Of a stretch of DNA of 5,468 nt, positions 1-4,642 are shown piece after piece. Each line of letters starts with the position of its first letter. Position 1 is the stretch's first letter. A program made the translations under genes and the position numbers. The notes below the pieces were generated by a model. The model did no database searches. It was not told the origin of the DNA and was given only the letters and a program-made list of their open reading frames with translations. The stretch is from an uncultured Emergencia sp. (GTDB taxonomy: Bacteria > Bacillota > Clostridia > Peptostreptococcales > Anaerovoracaceae): contig CABSEO010000166.1 of NCBI GenBank assembly GCA_902476665.1, forward strand, positions 1-5,468, written 5' to 3'.

Positions 1-98
1 AACAAATACTTAGAGAGCTGCTTGACAAACTGAGCAGCACTATGCAGTCACAGTCAGAGCGCAATACAGGAAAGGAGGAACTAAATGGAAAAAAGTAA
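1..98 (+). CDS. C-terminal end of an upstream gene (possibly MarR-type regulator), 5' partial
   Basis: In the frame starting at base 3 an open frame runs without interruption from the window edge to TAA at 96-98, giving the last 31 residues of a protein. They begin QILRELLDKLSSTMQ and end in a charged, polar tail. The leucine-rich amphipathic stretch followed by a loose polar tail resembles the last dimerisation helix of MarR-family regulators, but so short a piece cannot prove the family. The frame overlaps the start of the following membrane protein gene by 14 nt (85-98) and contains that gene's strong ribosome binding site, which is the usual arrangement of two translationally coupled genes in one operon. 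The other two forward frames close early, at 11-13 (TAG) and 31-33 (TGA). I am fairly sure that it is coding and unsure of the identity. Confidence 0.55.
   Translation, partial: QILRELLDKLSSTMQSQSERNTGKEELNGKK
71..78 (+). promoter_or_regulatory. Strong ribosome binding site of the YczE-family gene
   Basis: AAAGGAGG lies 6 nt before the ATG at 85. It is a near-ideal Shine-Dalgarno sequence and fixes that ATG as the start. It lies inside the 3' end of the overlapping upstream reading frame, so the two genes are probably translationally coupled. Confidence 0.85.
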
Positions 99-759
99 AA
101 TAAGAACTATTGCTCATCCATTAATCCGTCTTTTCGGTCTCTGCCTCGGTCTCATCATCATGGCTTTTGGTATAGCCTTCTCCATCAAGGCAGATCTAGG
201 AACATCACCCATTTCCAGTCTGCCTTACGCAACCTCGGAAATCTTTCAGGTATCTGTAGGAACAACTACGATCATTATGAACTTCTGTTTCGTTTTTCTC
301 CAGATTATTATCCTCCGCAGCCAGTACGACTGGTTCCAGCTGCTTCAGCTTCCTGCCGCTGTACTTTTCGGCACGGTCATCGATCTGGCAGAATCATTCC
401 TGTCTCCTCTCTCCTACTCAGGATATATTCAACAATGGCTGTTCTGTGCAGTAGGAATCATTCTGGTAGCCCTTGGAGTCAGCATAGAAGTCAAAGCAAA
501 TCTGGTCACTACGGCAGGAGAAGGTATTGTTCTGGCCATTTGCAAAGTTACTCCTATAAAATTCGGAAATATGAAAGTCATCTTCGATATCACGCTAGTC
601 TGCATTTCTGTGGTTCTTGCATTTATTTTCCTTGGCAGACTAAGCGGTGTCAGAGAAGGAACCATTGTGGCAGCTGTTCTCATCGGTCAGATTACGAAAA
701 TATTTTCTAAAATACTGTCAGAACTGCCGAAGGGATTGCAGGCTTCGGAAATGAAATAA
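85..759 (+). CDS. YczE/YyaS/YitT-type integral membrane protein (COG2364)
   Basis: This 224-aa protein is strongly hydrophobic, with about five or six membrane segments near residues 15-35, 58-78, 85-106, 115-135 and 165-185, and possibly 190-208. Family-typical signatures are G-I-A-F-S-I-K-A-D-L-G-T-S-P near residues 29-42 and, in the second half, G-V-S-I-E-V-K-A-N-L-V-T-T near 131-143. The two resemble each other, which points to an internal duplication. Length and layout fit the YczE family of small membrane proteins, often annotated as possible transporters; no substrate is established, and none can be read here. The ATG is chosen for the AAAGGAGG site 6 nt upstream. The gene overlaps the end of a preceding reading frame and is followed by a hairpin terminator shared with the convergent thioesterase gene. 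Family assignment is confident; function is unknown. Confidence 0.85.
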   Translation: MEKSKIRTIAHPLIRLFGLCLGLIIMAFGIAFSIKADLGTSPISSLPYATSEIFQVSVGTTTIIMNFCFVFLQIIILRSQYDWFQLLQLPAAVLFGTVIDLAESFLSPLSYSGYIQQWLFCAVGIILVALGVSIEVKANLVTTAGEGIVLAICKVTPIKFGNMKVIFDITLVCISVVLAFIFLGRLSGVREGTIVAAVLIGQITKIFSKILSELPKGLQASEMK

Positions 760-890
760 AAACAGAAGTCAATGGAATCAAACAATGCACAAACTGACTC
801 CGGCTTAAACCTCCCCTTTTTCACATTTCTCACGCAAACGATAATACTCTACAAAAAAACGTTTAAATATGTAAATCTATTGTAACATGA

Positions 891-930
891 ATAAAACTCC
901 CATATCAGCCAGACTATATGGGAGTTTTAT
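891..930. terminator. Two-way intrinsic terminator between convergent genes
   Basis: The arms ATAAAACTCCCATAT (891-905) and ATATGGGAGTTTTAT (916-930) are perfect reverse complements of 15 bp with a 10-nt loop. The stem has a GC-rich core (CTCCC/GGGAG) flanked by A and T runs, so on either strand the hairpin ends in a U-rich stretch. On the minus strand it begins 2 nt after the thioesterase stop codon (933-935). On the plus strand it lies about 130 nt after the membrane protein stop. The rest of the gap 760-890 shows nothing else I can support. Confidence 0.88.
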
Positions 931-932
931 CT

Positions 933-1682
933 TTATACATTTTTCACACTGATCAGCGCTTCTATATTGATTCCTTCTTCTACTGTAGAATAAAAACAGT
1001 ATGTTTCTTCTGCATTTGTGTCTTCACAGACAGGTTCCGGCATTCTTGCCATATAAATTTCAATATCTGCACCAAGAGGAGCTTCTTTCTGAAAACGCAG
1101 ATTAACCGATGTCACCGCCTTTTCCTTAATACCGGGAATAAAGTTCCAGAGCATGTCAGGATATATGGTATTATTCATGTGAAGGTTAATATCTACGTCA
1201 CTGTAAAGCACTGTCTTCTCCCCCACCTTTTCAAAATTCAAGTCCTTGGGAAGACGAAAGCGATTAGGAATATTCATCTGATGAGGCTCTTCAATTTCAT
1301 AGTTACTCAGATCCACTTCAGAAGCCTTACAGAGCTTTCCTGTTTTATGGTTGGCCACAGCCCAGACGCTGTAACCCTTTGCCATCACCTCTTCACCCCG
1401 CTGCACTACAAAACATCTTGTAAAAGTAGCTCCCTTTTCAGGACAGCGCCAGGTCTGCACATCAAGTTTATCATACTTGCTGATTTGACCATAAATTTCA
1501 ATGGAAATTCTGGTTAGAATAAAAGCCTTACCTTCTACGAACAGTTCGTAATAAGAAGGACGTCTGTCCCGCATCTGATGGTCAGCAGTTTCAATCATGT
1601 ATCTCTGCAGCAGTGACGGCTTGATATAGTTGTTAATATCCACGTCATGACTGCTTACCTCATAGTGTTCTGTATATCTCAT
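933..1682 (-). CDS. Acyl-[acyl-carrier-protein] thioesterase (FatA/FatB family)
   Basis: This 249-aa protein hydrolyses acyl-ACP and releases free fatty acids from type II fatty acid synthesis in the cytosol. It has two hotdog folds. The first, about residues 1-125, carries D-V-D-I-N-N-Y-I followed by the long helix with E-T-A-D-H-Q-M. The second, about 155-249, carries S-D-V-D-I-N-L-H-M-N-N (161-171). By comparison with plant FatB, Asp164, Asn166 and His168 are the expected active-site residues, and Glu200 in R-F-Q-K-E-A-P the acidic one. The cysteine that follows this Glu in plant enzymes is alanine here (Ala201), which agrees with the view that it is not essential. Length is usual for bacterial members, with no transit peptide. 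The ATG is supported by AGAAGGG 5 nt upstream. It has its own promoter and terminator and appears to be a single-gene unit. Chain-length preference cannot be read from the sequence. Confidence 0.92.
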   Translation of the reverse strand: MRYTEHYEVSSHDVDINNYIKPSLLQRYMIETADHQMRDRRPSYYELFVEGKAFILTRISIEIYGQISKYDKLDVQTWRCPEKGATFTRCFVVQRGEEVMAKGYSVWAVANHKTGKLCKASEVDLSNYEIEEPHQMNIPNRFRLPKDLNFEKVGEKTVLYSDVDINLHMNNTIYPDMLWNFIPGIKEKAVTSVNLRFQKEAPLGADIEIYMARMPEPVCEDTNAEETYCFYSTVEEGINIEALISVKNV

Positions 1683-1705
1683 TGATACCCTTCTTTCGTA
1701 TTAAA

Positions 1706-1717
1706 GTTCTAAAGAAC
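1706..1717. promoter_or_regulatory. Palindrome over the thioesterase transcription start, possible operator
   Basis: GTTCTAAAGAAC is a perfect 5-bp inverted repeat with a 2-bp centre, directly beside the -10 element and covering the predicted start of transcription. A repressor bound here would block initiation. It does not match the FapR or FabT operator patterns as I recall them, so no regulator is named. So short a palindrome could be chance. Confidence 0.3.
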
Positions 1718-1746
1718 AGTATAACACAAAATGAGAGAAATGGCAG
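1718..1746 (-). promoter_or_regulatory. Sigma-A type promoter of the thioesterase gene
   Basis: Reading the minus strand, -35 CTGCCA (1746-1741, 4 of 6 matches to TTGACA) is followed by a 17-bp spacer and -10 TATACT (1723-1718, 5 of 6 matches). The -10 is preceded by TGT, an extended -10 element. Transcription should start near 1711, leaving a leader of roughly 28 nt that holds the AGAAGGG ribosome binding site (1694-1688). This makes the thioesterase gene independent of the transporter operon upstream of it. Confidence 0.65.
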
Positions 1747-1763
1747 AAGAAAAATTTTTGCTT

Positions 1764-1787
1764 AATACCTCTACCGATTGAGGATTT
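1764..1787 (-). terminator. Weak hairpin after the transporter operon, doubtful terminator
   Basis: On the minus strand AATCCTC and GAGGTATT can pair around an 8-nt loop with one bulged base (CCTC/GAGG core), followed after a few bases by AAGCAAAAATTTTT. The stem is short and the U run is late, so termination would be inefficient. A second tiny AT-rich repeat (ACAAA 1791-1795, TTTGT 1801-1805) lies closer to the permease stop. No better terminator is visible in 1683-1809, so some read-through into the thioesterase gene is possible. Confidence 0.22.
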
Positions 1788-1809
1788 ATCACAAAATCAG
1801 TTTGTATGA

Positions 1810-3801
1810 CTATCCCACTATCTTATAATACTCCCTGGCAGTCACCATGTACACCAGCGCATAGATGACCGTAAAGGCCAGGAAAGTTCCCAAGGTACAC
1901 AGAGCAAACAATCCCACATTTGTCATGGAAAATACTAAAAGCAGTTTCGTGATCATATTAAATGCGAAGGCCACATGCACACCGGCCATAATCAGCGGTA
2001 CGAAGAATACCAGAAGCACCTGTCTTCTGATAGCCGCCTTCACCTCACTCTTACTCATGCCCACCTTTTGCATGATCTCAAATTTTTCCTTATCGTAATA
2101 TCCTTCGGAAATCTGTTTATAGTAAATGATCAGTGCTGCCGCAAAGGTGAAGACAATCCCAAGAAATACGCCTAGAAACAGGAATCCGCTGACAAATCCC
2201 CGAAAAGGTGCTGCGAATTCTTCCCGGCTTTCAGAAGAAACCGTAGAAAGATTCAGTTCGCCCTGTTCCTCATAAAGTCTGTCGAGTACAATTTGAGCAA
2301 AATTCCGATTCTGCTCCTCTGTTCCTTCCGTGTAGAAAATATACTGATAAGTCAGATTGCTGGCATTTCCCTGATAAACTTCTCGCTGCTGACGATAAAG
2401 CTCCTGTACGGTCTCATCATCTGCCACTACCATATAATGCACATTTTCAATACCTGCATTCACCTGACCGCTCTCCATGAATGGTTTCAGTGTTTTTACC
2501 TTATCAAAGGTCAGACTTCCCAGACTGAATCTGTCAGGGAGCTCTTCCCTTCTGGAATCTACCGCGGCCTGCCCATTGGAAAGCCCCAGAGTCTTCCCGG
2601 TCATAGATTCATAGGCTTCCTCGGTCAAAACGCAGAAGACATTGGCATTATCCATAGTCTCTCTGCTTGCTTCATCAAAAATATAATCATCATACATTTT
2701 GACTGCCACAAAAGGCAGCATCCTGCACAGAGTCATTTTTTCAACTTTCAGATCTGATTCTTCGGCAGCTTCTCTGAAAACGTTCTGTACCCGCTCTTCG
2801 TCCAGTTTTTTTCCTTCCTCTGTAAATATCATCGTGTTGACATCTCCCGGAGCCATAGATTCAATGGTATCATTCATGCCAAAGTACAGGCTGACTGTTC
2901 CAGATACCATAACCAGAACCATAGTGGAAAGGATACAGATATTGGCAAGTCCCACCGCATTCTGCTTCATTCGGTAAATCAGACCCGATACAGCTGTAAA
3001 GTTTTTAGGCTTATAGTAAAACTTTTTGTTCTTGCGAAGTGCTTTAAGAATAGCAATGCTGCCTGCTGTAAAAAGACAGTAAGTTCCCAGAATAACCAGC
3101 ACCACAGCAACGAAAAACATGGCAAGGGCCGAAAGCGGTGATTCTGTAGTAACTGCAATATAATAGCCTGCTCCCAGAAGAATAAACCCTGCCAATGCCA
3201 GTAGCCATCTGGCTTTAGGTTCTTTTTCACCCACATTTCCGCCATAGAGCAGTTCGATAGGTTTGGACAGTCGAATGCTCATCTGATTGCTGACCATCGT
3301 CAGCATAAAAAGAATACCGAACAGGATCACGCTGTAGATGATACTCATAGGAGAAATTTCTATGCCAAAAGGCGGTTTGGATCCGAAAACCCAGCTTAAA
3401 AACAGATACACCAGTTTGCTGAACAACACACCGCAAAAAAGACCCGCCACCATGGAGGAACAGGATACGATGGTATTTTCAATGGCCAGAATCCTGCCAA
3501 TATGCTGTTTTTCCATTCCCAGAATATTATACAGCCCAATCTCCTTTTTCCGCCTTTTCATCAGAAAACTGTTGGTATAAAACAGGAAAATGAAAGAGAA
3601 AATGGCCATAACAAATACGCCCAGCCCCATAATCACAGAAAGGCTGTCGGACATCTCCGCTACTCCTTGACTCATAGCAAGGAAGCAAATGATATAAAAC
3701 ATAGCGATAATGCCTGCTGATGCCAGAAAATACGGCAGATAAAACTTCCGATGATTTTTAATATTATTTAAAGCCAGTTTCAGAGAAAAATTCTTACCCA
3801 C
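1810..3801 (-). CDS. Bce-type ABC transporter permease (FtsX-like, peptide antibiotic resistance/sensing)
   Basis: This 663-aa membrane subunit pairs with the adjacent ATPase in a transporter that protects against cell-wall-active peptides and signals to the kinase. Ten membrane segments are visible near residues 20-43, 54-80, 105-138, 150-172, 198-217, 224-253, 283-308, 535-560, 594-615 and 625-653. The FtsX-like domains fall near 60-180 and 540-660; each has a cytoplasmic coupling stretch after a helix (K-K-E-I-G-L-Y-N-I-L-G-M at 85-96 and F-E-I-M-Q-K-V-G-M at 574-582). Between segments 7 and 8 is a hydrophilic extracellular domain of about 225 residues (309-533), the hallmark of BceB/VraE-type permeases and the likely ligand-recognition part. 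Length is normal. The start is GTG: an in-frame TGA lies just upstream (3805-3807) and the next in-frame Met is near residue 34. It overlaps the ATPase gene by 8 nt. The target peptide cannot be predicted. Confidence 0.92.
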   Translation of the reverse strand: MGKNFSLKLALNNIKNHRKFYLPYFLASAGIIAMFYIICFLAMSQGVAEMSDSLSVIMGLGVFVMAIFSFIFLFYTNSFLMKRRKKEIGLYNILGMEKQHIGRILAIENTIVSCSSMVAGLFCGVLFSKLVYLFLSWVFGSKPPFGIEISPMSIIYSVILFGILFMLTMVSNQMSIRLSKPIELLYGGNVGEKEPKARWLLALAGFILLGAGYYIAVTTESPLSALAMFFVAVVLVILGTYCLFTAGSIAILKALRKNKKFYYKPKNFTAVSGLIYRMKQNAVGLANICILSTMVLVMVSGTVSLYFGMNDTIESMAPGDVNTMIFTEEGKKLDEERVQNVFREAAEESDLKVEKMTLCRMLPFVAVKMYDDYIFDEASRETMDNANVFCVLTEEAYESMTGKTLGLSNGQAAVDSRREELPDRFSLGSLTFDKVKTLKPFMESGQVNAGIENVHYMVVADDETVQELYRQQREVYQGNASNLTYQYIFYTEGTEEQNRNFAQIVLDRLYEEQGELNLSTVSSESREEFAAPFRGFVSGFLFLGVFLGIVFTFAAALIIYYKQISEGYYDKEKFEIMQKVGMSKSEVKAAIRRQVLLVFFVPLIMAGVHVAFAFNMITKLLLVFSMTNVGLFALCTLGTFLAFTVIYALVYMVTAREYYKIVG

Positions 3802-4561
3802 GGTTCACACCACCTGTCGCAAGGACAGTCAAAGTGTCCGAAATCTTGGCAAACATCTGATCGTCAGTCATATTCGCCTTATAAATCTGATGGAAAACTT
3901 CTCCATCTTTAATGAACAGCACTCTCTTTGCATGGCTTGCCGCTTTTGTACTGTGTGTTACCATCAGAATAGTCTGTCCCTCTTCGTTAATCTCCTCAAA
4001 AAGTCTAAGGAGGCTGTCTGCGGCATTAGAGTCCAGAGCCCCAGTGGGTTCATCTGCCAGAATCAGCTGAGGCCCTGTGATAAGAGCCCTGGCAACAGCG
4101 GCCCTCTGTTTTTGACCGCCTGAAACTTCATAAGGATACTTCTTCAGAATCTCTTCAATAGAGAGCTTCTTTGCAATGGGAGCCAGACGTTTTGCCATTT
4201 CTTTATAACTTTTTCTAGCCAATACCAGTGGCAGAAAAATATTATCCTGAATAGAAAAAGTATCCAGCAGGTTGAAATCTTGAAACACAAACCCAAGGTT
4301 GTCACGACGGAAAGCAGATATTTCCTTTTCCTTTATCTGTACAATATTCCGCCCGTTCAGCAGCACCTCACCGCTGGTAGGCTTGTCAAGTGCCGCCAGA
4401 ATGTTCAGAAGAGTGGTTTTGCCTGACCCTGATTCTCCCATAATCGCCACATATTCACCTTCTTCCACGGAAAAAGACACGCTCCCCAGAGCCTGCACAT
4501 GATTTCCGCCGAATCTGGTCGTATAGATTTTCTTTAAATTCTTTACTTCTAAAATCGACAT
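3794..4561 (-). CDS. Bce-type ABC transporter ATP-binding protein
   Basis: This 255-aa cytoplasmic ATPase of the MacB/LolD/BceA class powers the FtsX-type permease encoded next to it. All nucleotide-binding motifs are intact: Walker A GESGSGKTT (42-50), Q-loop F-Q-D-F-N-L-L with Gln94, signature VSGGQKQR (146-153), Walker B LILADEP with catalytic Glu171, D-loop GALD (174-177) and switch His203. The C-terminal extension after about residue 225 (M-F-A-K-I-S-D-T-L, then G-G) is usual in Bce-type ATPases. The ATG at 4561 has AAAGGGG 8 nt upstream. An out-of-frame ATG lies 4 nt earlier and is ignored. The gene lies 81 nt after the kinase gene, with a probable regulated promoter in that gap, and its end overlaps the permease start. 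Which BceA paralogue (Bce, Psd, Yxd, Vra) it matches cannot be decided by eye. Confidence 0.95.
   Translation of the reverse strand: MSILEVKNLKKIYTTRFGGNHVQALGSVSFSVEEGEYVAIMGESGSGKTTLLNILAALDKPTSGEVLLNGRNIVQIKEKEISAFRRDNLGFVFQDFNLLDTFSIQDNIFLPLVLARKSYKEMAKRLAPIAKKLSIEEILKKYPYEVSGGQKQRAAVARALITGPQLILADEPTGALDSNAADSLLRLFEEINEEGQTILMVTHSTKAASHAKRVLFIKDGEVFHQIYKANMTDDQMFAKISDTLTVLATGGVNRG
3810..3815 (-). promoter_or_regulatory. Ribosome binding site of the permease, inside the ATPase gene
   Basis: AGGTGG on the minus strand lies 8 nt before the GTG start at 3801, within the last codons of the ATPase. With the upstream in-frame TGA and the 8-nt gene overlap, it decides the GTG start and suggests translational coupling that keeps the two subunits in proportion. 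Confidence 0.65.
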
Positions 4562-4569
4562 TCATTTTG

Positions 4570-4576
4570 CCCCTTT
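4570..4576 (-). promoter_or_regulatory. Ribosome binding site of the ATPase gene
   Basis: AAAGGGG on the minus strand lies 8 nt before the ATG at 4561. It supports this start over the overlapping out-of-frame ATG 4 nt upstream. Confidence 0.7.
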
Positions 4577-4593
4577 CTTTCTTTGATAATCCC

Positions 4594-4602
4594 ATCATAA
4601 CA
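4594..4602 (-). promoter_or_regulatory. Extended -10 element of the transporter promoter
   Basis: On the minus strand TGTTATGAT combines a TGn extension with TATGAT (5 of 6 matches to TATAAT). No good -35 hexamer lies 16-18 bp upstream (AGGATT at the 17-bp position). The initiation point should be near 4587, giving a leader of about 26 nt. A strong -10 without a -35, next to a response-regulator operator, is what an activator-dependent promoter looks like. Confidence 0.5.
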
Positions 4603-4605
4603 GAA

Positions 4606-4634
4606 AAGGGAACGTAAATCCTATACATTCCCTT
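4606..4634 (-). terminator. Hairpin between kinase and ATPase genes, possible attenuator
   Basis: AAGGGAA (4606-4612) and TTCCCTT (4628-4634) form a perfect 7-bp stem with a 15-nt loop. In the minus-strand transcript it begins 8 nt after the kinase stop (TAG, 4643-4645), and the stem ends in CCCTTTTCTG, a short U-rich run. It could partly stop read-through from the regulator-kinase genes. The large loop and short U tract make it weak. It lies upstream of the transporter -10 element, so it would not affect transcripts started there. Confidence 0.35.
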
Positions 4635-4637
4635 ACA
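4622..4637. promoter_or_regulatory. Possible second, weaker regulator site
   Basis: On the plus strand TATACA (4622-4627) and CTTACA (4632-4637) are half-site-like hexamers 10 bp apart. CTTACA repeats exactly the half-site at 4653-4658, 21 bp away, or two helical turns. This pair sits 31 bp closer to the ATPase than the main operator and overlaps the position of the missing -35. Its halves are direct rather than inverted, so it would be a low-affinity or secondary site. Bacillus subtilis BceR is known to use a main and a secondary site, as I recall. Confidence 0.35.
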
Positions 4638-4642
4638 ATCTC

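Noticed and set aside
870..887. Two TGTAA motifs 11 bp apart (870-874, 881-885) that resemble the regulator half-sites near the kinase gene
   Set aside because: They are direct repeats in AT-rich DNA between two convergent gene ends with no promoter to regulate; most likely chance.
918..1517. 199-codon plus-strand open frame
   Set aside because: It is entirely antisense to the thioesterase apart from the terminator, has an unlikely Cys/His/Phe-rich composition and no ribosome binding site, and its start lies inside the terminator hairpin.
201..1700. Signs of a mobile element, CRISPR array, tRNA or riboswitch
   Set aside because: No terminal repeats, spaced direct repeats, cloverleaf or long structured leader was seen here or elsewhere in the window; leaders of the genes are only about 26-28 nt where promoters can be placed.
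1791..1805. ACAAA-ATCAG-TTTGT repeat as terminator of the permease gene
   Set aside because: The 5-bp stem is almost all A/T and has no following U run; too weak to call on its own.
2293..2757. 154-codon plus-strand open frame
   Set aside because: It is antisense to the extracellular domain of the permease, has no family resemblance, and starts without a convincing Shine-Dalgarno sequence; a shadow of the real gene.
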